64,000 bases of DNA from Acutalibacter sp. 1XD8-36 (GTDB lineage: Bacteria > Bacillota > Clostridia > Oscillospirales > Acutalibacteraceae), in the NCBI RefSeq assembly GCF_009917525.1, contig NZ_QZDU01000007.1, positions 62,001 to 126,000 of the forward strand. Reading direction: 5' to 3'. This document shows, piece after piece, positions 25,498 through 34,869 of the stretch (position 1 is the first letter of the stretch; every line of letters begins with the position of its first letter). The notes below the pieces were generated by a model. It was not told the origin of the DNA. It worked only from the letters and a program-made list of their open reading frames with translations, and made no database searches. A program made the translations under genes and the position numbers.

Positions 25498-27600
25498 ATG
25501 CTTGACTGGATCTTTGAGGGAATCGTCAAGTGGGTAAGCAGCGTGGCGTCGGAGCTTATGGATACCGTTTCAGGACTGTTCCTGGATGCCCTGGGCACCG
25601 ACATGACCGCCATGGAGGAATACTTCCCCTTTGTGACGAAAGCCTTCACAGTCATGCAGTATTTCGCCTGGGCCACGCTGTTCCTTATTACAGTCTGGCA
25701 GCTTTTCCGGGTGTTCGGCGGGCCGATCACGGAGGCAGAAAACCCTCTGACGCTGATTGCCCGGAACGGACTTTTTGCAGTCCTCATCGCCTATTCAAAA
25801 GAGATCTTCCTCATCACGCTGGACATCGCCAGAGCGCCATACACGGCACTCATGGAACTTACCATGACGGAGGAAGATTTTACTTTTGCCGGGGTGGAGG
25901 AAACCCTGAGCAACGGTATAGCGAACTTTGTGGCGATCACATCGGTGGTGGGGACGATCCTAATTCTTGTTCTGCTGATAGCCTTGGGTTGGAACTACTT
26001 CAAGCTCCTGCTGGAAACGGTAGAGCGTTATGTGGTGGTGGGCGTGCTCTGTTACACCTCGCCGTTGGCGTTCTCCATGGGGGCGTCCAAGGCCACCTCG
26101 CCAGTGTTCAAAAGCTGGTGCAGGATGGTGGGTTCTCAGCTGCTCCTGCTTACCATGAACGTGTGGTTCCTGCGGGGGTTCTCAACCTCGGTGGGGCAGT
26201 TCATTGGCAACGGCGGCGCTCTCACCAACGGGAACGGCAGCATTTTCCTGTGGTTGTTCTGTGCGCTGGCTTTCCTCAAGACGGCCCAGCGGTTCGACAG
26301 CTATCTCTCCAGCCTGGGGCTTAACGTGGCCCAAACAGGTTCAAGTATGGGTATGGAGCTGATGATGGCCGCAAGGGTGCTGTCTGGTGCTGCCGGCAGC
26401 TCCAAGACTGTTGGAAAGGTTTTCAACGGTGCCGGCCCGGCTGGAAAAACCGCAACGGCAACTGCTGCGGGTGGCACCAGCTTCGCAACGGGCTTTGCCA
26501 ACAAGTTCAAGGGCAACAACTATGTGCGTGATTCCGTGGTGACCGGCGGCGTGCCTATGGGCGCAGGAGGCGGTATGGGTTTCGTGGGCCGGGCCTTTGG
26601 TGGAATGGCGGCAAGAAATGGCGCTACGCTTACCGGGGAGTCTATTAGCTCTGTTGCAAGCCGTCAGCCCGGTGTTTCCGGTTCTATCGGCGGCGAGATC
26701 GCAGACCGCAGCCTTGGGAACTATATGCCCCAGTTCGGTGGGTATCAGATGCGGGGCACAACTATCACCGGCGGGCAGATCAATACCACAGCAGTGGGAG
26801 CCAACGGCAAGTCGGCAGAGGTTGCTATGTTCAATGCGGCCCAGTTTGATGCTCCATCCGCTCCGCACTCCGTAGTGACAGCTTCGGATGGCAGTCAGTG
26901 GTACCAGATGGCCAGCGGCGCTGAGGCGGGTGCGTTCTATGACGCTCCCAATTTCACAGGCAGTACGGGCGAGGCCGGGCAGGTTGCCCAGGCGTTCCCG
27001 TCTGCGGAAAACGGCACTATGCTACGCACAGTGGGCGAGGGCGTTATGGAGGCCAGCACGCCCGAGGGCAACACCCTCTGGTACAACAGCGCCTACTATG
27101 ACGAGCCGGACGCTCCCCATTCGGTGGTGCAGTCGGCTAACGGCGTGGACTGGTACGCTCTGCAGCAGAACGCTCAGGCCCCGGAGTTCGAGGCCGGGGA
27201 ATCCGCGTTGGCGTACAATCAGGCCCAATTCCAGGCTTTCATGCCAGGGTTTGAGCAGAAGGCTGCCAATGTAGACGGCTCCACCCGCAAGGACGGGCAC
27301 TTCGAGGTAAGGCACGAGAATGGCTCGGGCACTATGTTCTACGACACCACCCGTTACGCTGCTCCTCGCGGGGATTACAAGGTCTATGAGGATGTCAAGG
27401 GCGGTCAGTGGTATGCCATTCCCGGCCAGCCTGGGGTGGAGCGCAAGCCGGTCTATGAGAACGGCAAGGCCGTGTATGAGAATGGGAACGTGAAAACCGT
27501 GCAGGTGGAAACAGTGCGCTACAAGAGCCAGCCTACACGCTTTGCTGAGCCAAAGGCCCGCACGCTGACGGAGATCAGGCCGCCCAGAAGAAAAAGATAA
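25498..27600 (+). CDS. VirB6/TrbL-like conjugal transfer membrane protein with C-terminal repeats
   Basis: A 700-residue protein. Residues about 1-280 contain five to six membrane segments and form the channel-type domain of VirB6/TrbL-like proteins of Firmicutes elements. A Gly/Ala-rich stretch follows. The C-terminal 300 residues hold at least three copies of a unit with an aromatic core: FDAPSAPHSVV...SQWYQM, YDEPDAPHSVV...VDWYAL and a more distant YAAPRGDYKVY...GQWYAI. The repeat tail may be extracytoplasmic and interact with the cell wall or recipient. It sits 18 bases after the pilin-like gene. Confidence 0.8.
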   Translation: MLDWIFEGIVKWVSSVASELMDTVSGLFLDALGTDMTAMEEYFPFVTKAFTVMQYFAWATLFLITVWQLFRVFGGPITEAENPLTLIARNGLFAVLIAYSKEIFLITLDIARAPYTALMELTMTEEDFTFAGVEETLSNGIANFVAITSVVGTILILVLLIALGWNYFKLLLETVERYVVVGVLCYTSPLAFSMGASKATSPVFKSWCRMVGSQLLLLTMNVWFLRGFSTSVGQFIGNGGALTNGNGSIFLWLFCALAFLKTAQRFDSYLSSLGLNVAQTGSSMGMELMMAARVLSGAAGSSKTVGKVFNGAGPAGKTATATAAGGTSFATGFANKFKGNNYVRDSVVTGGVPMGAGGGMGFVGRAFGGMAARNGATLTGESISSVASRQPGVSGSIGGEIADRSLGNYMPQFGGYQMRGTTITGGQINTTAVGANGKSAEVAMFNAAQFDAPSAPHSVVTASDGSQWYQMASGAEAGAFYDAPNFTGSTGEAGQVAQAFPSAENGTMLRTVGEGVMEASTPEGNTLWYNSAYYDEPDAPHSVVQSANGVDWYALQQNAQAPEFEAGESALAYNQAQFQAFMPGFEQKAANVDGSTRKDGHFEVRHENGSGTMFYDTTRYAAPRGDYKVYEDVKGGQWYAIPGQPGVERKPVYENGKAVYENGNVKTVQVETVRYKSQPTRFAEPKARTLTEIRPPRRKR

Positions 27601-27654
27601 CCGCGCCGGTTGGACTTTACAGCCGGCCATTTTCATGAAAGGGGGTGCTGCCTA

Positions 27655-29436
27655 TTGGGCGAGCCGCAGAAACAACAGATTGGTGACGGCCAGGACAATT
27701 ACGGTGAGGCCGCAGGGAAAATCGCCGACGCTGCCAAGCAGATACAGGCGGCGGGACAGGCATCGCAAGCTGCTGCTCAGACGGCCAATGCGGCGATCAG
27801 CACGGCGCAAGCGTCCAGCGGGGCGGCTGCGGAGATCGCGGCGGGTTCGGCGGCCGGGCCGTGGGGAGCGCTGCTGGCGGCGGCCTGGGCCTCCCGGCAC
27901 ACGCTGTTTAAGGTGCTGGTGTGCAGCTGCATGGTGCTGCTGATTTTCGTGGTGCTGATCGTGTCGCTGCCCAGCATTGTGAGCAACGGTATTTTCGGGT
28001 TGGACGGTGTTCAGCCAGAAGACGGCGCTACTTTGTTGGGAACGTATAACGAGATGGCAGACGTAGTGAATCAGGCGGTGGATGATGGGTACAACCAAGC
28101 ACTTGCAGAGGTGGAGTCCATCATAGAGGCCGGTGGGTATGACTACAGGCTCTCGATGGACGCGCTGTCCAATTATGCACACAGCTCTGCCGGGTACGAT
28201 GTCTGCTACATTTTGGCGGCATACTCAGCCTCAAAAGAGCAAAAGGACACCAGCAAGACCGACTTGGCCGCCAAGCTGAACAGCGTGGCAGGTTCTATGT
28301 TCCCGGTAACGGAGGATGGCGAGGGCGAGGTGGAGCAGGAAGTTGCGGCCACGCCAGCACCCTCTCCGTCACCGGGAGCTACACCTGTACCGACCGCCGT
28401 GACGGTCAAATATGTCAAATGTACCATTCATCCTTTCGACACCTCAGTGATCGCCACAGCGTTTGGGATAGACCTGGACGCACCATATGCTCAGTTCGGT
28501 ATCACATACCGGCAGGCCATAGAGAACATGGCAAACGCCCTCAAGCGCACAATGTACGGTTCGGTGGTGGCTGGTTCGTCGGTTCCGCTAACGGACGAGG
28601 AGTTGATTGCTTTCGTCAACAGCCAGAACTGCAGTGCCATGCGCAAGCACATTCTTTCTACCGGGCTGTCCCTGGTAGGCAAGGTGCCCTACTTCTGGGG
28701 CGGCAAATCAGAGGCCGGGTGGAACGACGCCTGGAATACCCCCCGGCTGGTGACAGCGGCTGGCGACCACACCAGCGGCACGATTCAGCCATACGGGCTT
28801 GACTGTTCGGGGTTTACCGATTGGGTCTACAAAACCGCCGTGGGCATGAGCCTGTATGGCACAAACTGGAGCCAGTGGGATAACTCTTTTGCGGTCACGG
28901 CGGCGGAACTGCAGCCAGGTGATCTGGGATTCCTGGGCGGCCGGGAGGACTGGACGCACGTTCTTATGTTCGCAGGTTACGGCGAGAGCGGGCAAAGAAT
29001 GTGGGTTCACTCATCTGGAGGTGAGGGGGTTATCCTCAACACACCCAGCTATGAGGGCACGCTTTCTCTGCGTCGGCCCAGCGGAGTTGACTTTGACGCG
29101 CCAGTATCAGGCGGCGGGAGCTACGGCACGCCAATCTCTACATTAGAGGTAGACGTGACACACTATTGCGCCTGCACCCGTTGCTGTGGCGAGAACGCCG
29201 CCGGAATCACTGCCAGCGGAAAGCGGGTGTCACAGGGGATGGTCGCCATGTCCAGTCATTACCCGTTTGGTACGCAAATCATGATTAACGGCACCATGTA
29301 CACCGTGGAGGACAGAGGCGGCTCTGGCATTGAGAACGATATAAGCCGGGTTGACATCTATGTCCCCGACCACAATGAAGCACTGCGGCTGGGACGGTTC
29401 AAGACCACAGCGCAAATTTACAGATTAGGAAGATAG
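27655..29436 (+). CDS. Conjugation cell-wall hydrolase, NlpC/P60 plus 3D domain (VirB1-like)
   Basis: A 593-residue protein. The start is a TTG at 27655, chosen because AAAGGGGG lies at the right distance; an in-frame TTG at 27610 has no ribosome site. The N-terminus is Ala/Gln-rich, followed by a membrane segment (about residues 82-105), then a Pro/Thr linker. The NlpC/P60 peptidase has its catalytic Cys384 in GLDCSGFTDW and a histidine in DWTHVLMFAGYG. The C-terminus is a 3D domain with VEDRGGSG and RVDIYVPDH. It opens peptidoglycan for the mating channel, like Orf14 of Tn916. Confidence 0.9.
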   Translation: MGEPQKQQIGDGQDNYGEAAGKIADAAKQIQAAGQASQAAAQTANAAISTAQASSGAAAEIAAGSAAGPWGALLAAAWASRHTLFKVLVCSCMVLLIFVVLIVSLPSIVSNGIFGLDGVQPEDGATLLGTYNEMADVVNQAVDDGYNQALAEVESIIEAGGYDYRLSMDALSNYAHSSAGYDVCYILAAYSASKEQKDTSKTDLAAKLNSVAGSMFPVTEDGEGEVEQEVAATPAPSPSPGATPVPTAVTVKYVKCTIHPFDTSVIATAFGIDLDAPYAQFGITYRQAIENMANALKRTMYGSVVAGSSVPLTDEELIAFVNSQNCSAMRKHILSTGLSLVGKVPYFWGGKSEAGWNDAWNTPRLVTAAGDHTSGTIQPYGLDCSGFTDWVYKTAVGMSLYGTNWSQWDNSFAVTAAELQPGDLGFLGGREDWTHVLMFAGYGESGQRMWVHSSGGEGVILNTPSYEGTLSLRRPSGVDFDAPVSGGGSYGTPISTLEVDVTHYCACTRCCGENAAGITASGKRVSQGMVAMSSHYPFGTQIMINGTMYTVEDRGGSGIENDISRVDIYVPDHNEALRLGRFKTTAQIYRLGR

Positions 29437-29439
29437 CTT

Positions 29440-29886
29440 ATGGACGAAAAGCCTTACAATAACGTGTTCGCTATCCCGGCGAACTACACCGATTCTGGCA
29501 AGATACTGGGCGGTATGCTGGAGCTTCGTAACGCTGTCGAGGCAGCGTTTCTGCTGCTCTTGGCAGGCTACCCGGAGCTTATGTATCTCCCGGTGACAGG
29601 CACGGTCAAAATCGTTATTATGACCGTTACTCTGCTCCCTCTTGGAGTGATAACGGTCATGGGAATAGACGGCGACTCCCTGTTCCAGTGCCTGGCCCAT
29701 GTACTGAAGTTCGCAAAATGCAGAAGAAAAATCCATATGAAGAGGGTTGGTTTCAGATATGACCCAAAGCAAGAAAAGAGAAAAGCAAAGAAAGCTCACC
29801 GCACAGGGGTTCCTGCCGGTGAAAAAAATCGAGCGCGGCGTGGTGGAAACAACAGACGGCAGGTTTCTGAAGATTCTGGAGATTGA
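29440..29886 (+). CDS. PrgI-like conjugal transfer membrane protein
   Basis: A 148-residue protein beginning three bases after the hydrolase stop. Two membrane helices (about residues 35-55 and 57-80) are followed by a basic cytoplasmic part; this is the layout of PrgI/VirB3-like proteins that precede VirB4 in Gram-positive elements. The last 40 or so residues overlap the start of the VirB4 gene in another frame and are arginine-rich, so they may not be conserved. The product would tether the VirB4 ATPase to the membrane. Confidence 0.7.
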   Translation: MDEKPYNNVFAIPANYTDSGKILGGMLELRNAVEAAFLLLLAGYPELMYLPVTGTVKIVIMTVTLLPLGVITVMGIDGDSLFQCLAHVLKFAKCRRKIHMKRVGFRYDPKQEKRKAKKAHRTGVPAGEKNRARRGGNNRRQVSEDSGD

Positions 29887-32269
29887 GCCTATCAATTTCA
29901 TGCTGCGCTCGGATGAAGAGCAGTTCAACATCATTTCCACATTCGCAAGCTGGCTCAAAATCTCACCTATGCGGTTACAGTTCAAGAGTATCACCCGCAA
30001 GGCGGATTCGGATAAGCACGTCGCTATGGTGCGCAAAGAGCTTGAAACTGAGGAGAACGACCAGTGCCGCTCTCTGGGCGAGGGCTATGTGCGGCTCATC
30101 AAGGACGTAGGTAGCAGAGAAGCCTTGACCCGCCGGTTTTTCCTGATATTCCAGTATGAGGAACAGCGCCGGGGGGATTCGGAGGATTTGGGCCAGGTCT
30201 ACGGAGCTTTACAGACCGCCGAGCAGAATGCCCGGGCTTACTTTCTCCAGTGCGGAAACTCCATCGTACAGCCCGCAGACCCGGATGAAACTGTCGCTGA
30301 AATACTGTATATGTTTTTCAACCGGCAGTCCTGCGTGGACGAGCCGTTTTCGGAACGGGTCAGCCGGGTGGTGTTAGACACGATGGCGGCTCGGGATAAG
30401 GTGATTGGAATTGACCCGGTGCCGAAAATCCATGTGGCACACTTTCTGGCACCACGGGGGATTGACCTGACCCACTTCAACTACACCGTCATGGATGGCC
30501 TGTACTACGCCTTTCTATATATAAAGGGCAACGGCTTTCCGGGGGCGGTTCGGGCTGGGTGGATGTCCTCCCTGATTAACGCTGGCGAGGGCATTGACGT
30601 GGACGTACATCTGCGCCGGGAGAACAGAAGTAGGACGATTGACAAGGTAGCCCAACGTATTAGGCTGAATCGCACCAAGCTCAGGGGTATGCAGGACACC
30701 AGCACCGACTACGAGGAACTGACGAACTCCATCCAGGCCGGGTACTTCATTAAACAAGGCATTGCTAACAACAACGAGGACTTATTCTATATGTCCGTGT
30801 TCATCACAGTATCAGCTCGGACCTATGACGAGCTTCTCTGGCGCAAACAGCAGATGGTAGATATGCTCAAGTCCATGGATATGCAGGTCAGCGATTGTCG
30901 ATTCCAGCAGGAGGAAGCGCTGCGCTCTGTCATGCCGTTTCTGCACCTAGACAGCTCACTGGAGCGCAAATCCCAGCGGAATGTGCTCACCAGCGGGGCT
31001 GCGTCCACCTATATGTTTACCAGCTTTGAGATGTCGGATGATACCGGGGTGCTGCTTGGGGTCAACCGGCACAATAACTCTCTGTGTATTGTTGACCTGT
31101 TCGACACGCGAAAGAATAAAAATGCCAATCTCAACCTTCTGGGTACCAGCGGGGCAGGAAAGACCTTTACCTTACAACTCTTGGCTCTGCGCATGAGGAT
31201 GAGGGGTATCCAGTGCTATATACTGGCTCCCATCAAGGGGCACGAGTTCCGGCGGGCGTGCAACCGTATTGGTGGGCAGTATATTAAGATTGCTCCTGGC
31301 TCGCCCCACTGTATCAACGTCATGGAGATACGCCACACGGTTTCCCCAGAGATGGAGCTGATTGACGGCGACAGCGGTGAGGAGGATTCCATGCTGGCAC
31401 GGAAGATCCAGCAGCTGATGATTTTCTTCTCGCTCTTGATTCCTGACATGACCAACGAGGAGGAGCAAATGCTGGACGAGGCGCTCATCAAGACCTACGC
31501 TGACTTTGGCATTACCCACGATAACGATTCACTCTACATTGACAGCAAGTGCAGCCCTCCTAAGATGAAGAAAATGCCCATCCTGGGTGACCTCCACAAG
31601 AATCTGTTGGAGAATCCCATGACCAAAAGGGTAGCTATCATCGTCAGCCGGTTCGTAACCGGGTCGGCACAGTCGTTCAACCAGCAGACTAACGTGGATT
31701 TGAGCAACAAATACATCGTGCTGGACCTATCCGAGCTGAAGGGCAAGCTGCTCCCGGTGGGCATGATGATCGCCTTGGATTACGTCTGGGACAACGTGAA
31801 GGCTGACCGCACTAAGAAAAAAGCCATTATGATAGACGAGATATGGCAGCTTGTGGGAGCTTCCTCCAATAAGCAGGCTGCTGACTTCTGCCTGACTATC
31901 TTTAAGACTATCCGTGGGTTCGGAGGGGCGGCAATTTCAGCTACCCAAGACCTATCCGACTTTTTTGGCTTGGAGGACGGCAAGTATGGGAGGGCCATCA
32001 TCAACAACTCCAAGAACAAGATAATTCTGAATCTGGAGCCGGACGAGGCCCGGTATGTACAGGAGGTGTTGAAACTAACAAAGACGGAGACGCGCTCCAT
32101 TACCCGATTTGAGCGGGGCGAAGCGCTGGTCTATTCCAACAACAATAAGGTGCCGGTGGTGATAAAGGCTTCCAGGGAGGAGCAGGAAATGATTACCACC
32201 GACAGGGCAGAATTGGAGGCGATATTGAGGGAAAGACAGCGGAATGCGCACAACTCGGAAAATGAGTAA
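29759..32269 (+). CDS. VirB4-type conjugation ATPase
   Basis: An 836-residue ATPase that energises the type IV secretion channel. The N-terminal domain carries the CagE/TrbE/VirB4 region. The Walker A motif is LLGTSGAGKTFTLQ (about residues 460-473) and Walker B is KKAIMIDEIWQLVG (about 683-696). A TTG at 29747 is in frame, but I prefer the ATG at 29759. It overlaps the PrgI-like gene, as usual for this pair. The protein is full length for the family. Confidence 0.93.
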   Translation: MTQSKKREKQRKLTAQGFLPVKKIERGVVETTDGRFLKILEIEPINFMLRSDEEQFNIISTFASWLKISPMRLQFKSITRKADSDKHVAMVRKELETEENDQCRSLGEGYVRLIKDVGSREALTRRFFLIFQYEEQRRGDSEDLGQVYGALQTAEQNARAYFLQCGNSIVQPADPDETVAEILYMFFNRQSCVDEPFSERVSRVVLDTMAARDKVIGIDPVPKIHVAHFLAPRGIDLTHFNYTVMDGLYYAFLYIKGNGFPGAVRAGWMSSLINAGEGIDVDVHLRRENRSRTIDKVAQRIRLNRTKLRGMQDTSTDYEELTNSIQAGYFIKQGIANNNEDLFYMSVFITVSARTYDELLWRKQQMVDMLKSMDMQVSDCRFQQEEALRSVMPFLHLDSSLERKSQRNVLTSGAASTYMFTSFEMSDDTGVLLGVNRHNNSLCIVDLFDTRKNKNANLNLLGTSGAGKTFTLQLLALRMRMRGIQCYILAPIKGHEFRRACNRIGGQYIKIAPGSPHCINVMEIRHTVSPEMELIDGDSGEEDSMLARKIQQLMIFFSLLIPDMTNEEEQMLDEALIKTYADFGITHDNDSLYIDSKCSPPKMKKMPILGDLHKNLLENPMTKRVAIIVSRFVTGSAQSFNQQTNVDLSNKYIVLDLSELKGKLLPVGMMIALDYVWDNVKADRTKKKAIMIDEIWQLVGASSNKQAADFCLTIFKTIRGFGGAAISATQDLSDFFGLEDGKYGRAIINNSKNKIILNLEPDEARYVQEVLKLTKTETRSITRFERGEALVYSNNNKVPVVIKASREEQEMITTDRAELEAILRERQRNAHNSENE

Positions 32270-32340
32270 AACGCAAAGCGCATTTTGAGTTTTATACGTA
32301 TTGGACCAAAAAATACGCACATATCAAGGAGGTGATGCCC

Positions 32341-32850
32341 ATGCTGCTTCAGGAGGAGCGGTATGTGGTGAAATGGCTGTCCCAGTACGGGGCTCTGCCC
32401 AGGGTGCAGGTTGCCCGGATGCTGCGAAAACCTGCGGGTGCAGCCGAGAAGATTTTACGCAGCTTGCGCCGAATGGGGCAGATTGAGGATATTTCCGGCG
32501 GGTACTATGTGGGGCTAGACCCCATGTGCAAGCCAGACCAGCGGACGATTATAGCCGTATGGGTGCTGTTGCAGTTCCTTGACCAGGTGGGGCCGCTGGA
32601 CCACTACCCGGCGGTGTACCCCTCCCAGATTTTCTTTCTGAAGGAAGATGTTGGGTATGAGATCGTGGTACTGTATGAGGGCGAGCAGAGCCAGCTGCGG
32701 CTGCTCCAGCCCCAGGATGACTTGAAGTACATCATTGTTCTGCCCCATATCTCTATGGCGGAGGGCCTTCGGCTGCCTCCTGTCCCCTGCTTGTTCACCA
32801 CGGTGGAGTTCCAGGGCAGTGAGGTGCCGGAGGTAAAATTCTATTCGTGA
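32341..32850 (+). CDS. Hypothetical element protein (DUF5697-like)
   Basis: A 169-residue soluble protein. The start is the ATG at 32341, with the extended ribosome site AAGGAGGTGAT just upstream; other in-frame codons at 32332 and 32335 lie inside that site. The N-terminus (VVKWLSQYGALPRVQVARMLRKP) has the look of a winged-helix DNA-binding unit. The rest is mixed alpha/beta. The resemblance to DUF5697 is from memory only. It lies between VirB4 and VirD4 and could regulate the transfer genes. Confidence 0.6.
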   Translation: MLLQEERYVVKWLSQYGALPRVQVARMLRKPAGAAEKILRSLRRMGQIEDISGGYYVGLDPMCKPDQRTIIAVWVLLQFLDQVGPLDHYPAVYPSQIFFLKEDVGYEIVVLYEGEQSQLRLLQPQDDLKYIIVLPHISMAEGLRLPPVPCLFTTVEFQGSEVPEVKFYS

Positions 32851-32870
32851 TTATCGGAAAGGACAGATAT

Positions 32871-33575
32871 ATGAGCATATTTCTTGAGGTGCTTGGCCAA
32901 ATCGACGCCAAGCTGAAGCAGATGACGGAGCAGGTGGAAAGCACTCGCTGGCTGGCAAATTCCGGGCGCTTTGATGCGGCGTACCAGCACGCCATGACCC
33001 TGGAGGACAATCTGGAGCGGGCCACGCTCCTGGGCCGGGCGCTCCCGGCGTATACAGGCTATCCCAATGCCAAGTGGGAGGTGGAGAGGATCGTCCAGAA
33101 GGTTCACCCAGTGGAGATCGGATTTACCAAAAACGGCTGGTTCACCCTGCGTCTGCCTATGCTCCTGCCCAAAAAGGAAACCGGCTCCACCGAGTTTATC
33201 CGTGGCTTTCTCTACCCTGCCATGCAGGAGTTCTTCAATAAAAATCCACCAGTGTGCTATACCGATTGTGTGCTGATTTTCCGACACGTCTACGCCCGGG
33301 ACAGGCCCGAGCGCCGCTGGCGGGACCACGACAACATCGAGGTGAATATCGTCACAGACATTGTGGCTCTCTACACACTGCCGGACGACAATCCCACGGT
33401 CTGCACCCACTACTATTGCAGCGCCGCCGGAAATCAGGAACGCACGGAGGTATATGTGGTGCCCAAAGAGGACTTCCCGCTGTGGCTTGATGTCGAGAAA
33501 AATCATCCGAACGGCGGAGGGCTGGACATTTATCCGCAGTTTTCGCCATGCAAACCGATATGTAAAAAGGGCTGA
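32871..33575 (+). CDS. Hypothetical element protein (DUF6100-like)
   Basis: A 234-residue protein. I use the ATG at 32871, preceded by GAAAGGA; the open frame continues to 32847. The first 60 residues are a helical, possibly coiled-coil segment. The remainder is alpha/beta with LPMLLPKKETGSTEFIRGFL and a CVLIFRHVYARD stretch. Similar proteins occur in Clostridia conjugative elements, recalled as DUF6100; no activity is known to me. Confidence 0.6.
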   Translation: MSIFLEVLGQIDAKLKQMTEQVESTRWLANSGRFDAAYQHAMTLEDNLERATLLGRALPAYTGYPNAKWEVERIVQKVHPVEIGFTKNGWFTLRLPMLLPKKETGSTEFIRGFLYPAMQEFFNKNPPVCYTDCVLIFRHVYARDRPERRWRDHDNIEVNIVTDIVALYTLPDDNPTVCTHYYCSAAGNQERTEVYVVPKEDFPLWLDVEKNHPNGGGLDIYPQFSPCKPICKKG

Positions 33576-33717
33576 TTTTTTAGGCTTTCAAAATACACAG
33601 CCCATGCCAAGGCTATGATTCTGGGATTTTCTGGCTTTTCTGCTCCCTCAAATGCACAAAAAACGACGTTGAGGGTTGTAGAGATGTCGGGATTTCTCTC
33701 AAAGGAGATGAGGTAGA

Positions 33718-34869
33718 ATGGTACAGTTCCGCCCCGGCAGTCATGTGTCAAATCTGGTGGCTCTTCTGTCATTTGTGGGGGAGTTCCCCTTCCAGTCTTT
33801 GGAGCTTTTGGGGAGTGAGCGGGTCTACAAGGCGCTCATCGTCAGGCTGACCCAGCCGGAGCACTTTGTCAATTCCCAGACAGGCGAGGAGATGGACTGC
33901 CGCCTGTTCACCCTCAATGGGGGCGGGCAGGCAAAATCCGTGCGGCTCTATAAGAAAGCGTTACATATCCTGGACTGGGTGCATCCCGACGCGTATTCCT
34001 ATTATATGGAGGCGTTCTGGCAGCACCACTTCCCCGGGGACGATGGACACCGTGAGCGCCACTTCCGGGTGGCAGAGATGGCGGCGATGTTCATGCGGGC
34101 AGGCTTTCAGGTCTGCCCATATTTGCTGCCTGAGCTGCAGAACCAGAGCCGGGCGAACATTGTCCCCGGCGAGCCGGTCCTGTATCTGAGCAGGGCTTTG
34201 AAAAGCGTGGGTATGGATGACGCAAATAAAACCAAGTTTACAAGAATCACAGGAGCTGCCTTTTCTGAGGAGTGTCCCTATGTGGTATACAACGCACGCG
34301 GTGCCGTCATGAAGTGGCAGGGCCGCGGAGAGTTCAAAGCTCTCCAGAGCCTGACCGACATTATCCGGCTCAATGCGGGGATAGACCGGGTGGATTCCGC
34401 GATTCTCCTTGGCAATTCCCCGAAGGTTGCCCTGGATACTGTGCTGGATGCGGCCCACCCCCACCGCAAGGAGTTCCGGTTTGATGCGGTCTACCCTTGC
34501 GTGCATTTCATTCCCATGGATGAGAACGGCGTGCGGCAACTGAGGATCATGGCCTCGCCCGTCTGGAAGGAACGTATCCTTGACGCGCTGTTCCTGCCGG
34601 AAACCCGGTCCTACGGAAGCGGGAGGTTTGAGTATGACGCTTGCGTGGACGGCGGCTATGTTTTCTCCCACCTGGACGGCGATCTGAACCGGCTGATACG
34701 GTTCCGGGAAGTCATGGGGCAGATACCTGGCCCTTTCGAGGTACTGTGTTATCCCCACCAAGTGGAGTTTTTGCGGGAGTGCCTGGCAGGCAATGGGACA
34801 ATCAAAACAATAGAATTGGAGGCGATAGAATCAGCATTGGACATTAAAGCAAGGAAGGAATGCTTTTGA
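33718..34869 (+). CDS. Hypothetical element protein ahead of VirD4
   Basis: A 383-residue soluble protein with GAGATGAGG-type ribosome site upstream. It has no membrane segment and no motif I recognise. Its end overlaps the VirD4 start by ten bases, so the two are translationally coupled. That suggests it works with the coupling protein, for example as an accessory factor presenting the DNA substrate, but this is inference. The 142 bases before it hold no recognisable gene. Confidence 0.6.
   Translation: MVQFRPGSHVSNLVALLSFVGEFPFQSLELLGSERVYKALIVRLTQPEHFVNSQTGEEMDCRLFTLNGGGQAKSVRLYKKALHILDWVHPDAYSYYMEAFWQHHFPGDDGHRERHFRVAEMAAMFMRAGFQVCPYLLPELQNQSRANIVPGEPVLYLSRALKSVGMDDANKTKFTRITGAAFSEECPYVVYNARGAVMKWQGRGEFKALQSLTDIIRLNAGIDRVDSAILLGNSPKVALDTVLDAAHPHRKEFRFDAVYPCVHFIPMDENGVRQLRIMASPVWKERILDALFLPETRSYGSGRFEYDACVDGGYVFSHLDGDLNRLIRFREVMGQIPGPFEVLCYPHQVEFLRECLAGNGTIKTIELEAIESALDIKARKECF

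Noticed and set aside
33718-34869. Relaxase candidate before VirD4
   Set aside because: No HUH or other relaxase motif (histidine triad, catalytic tyrosine near the N-terminus) could be found. The relaxase is probably beyond the window.
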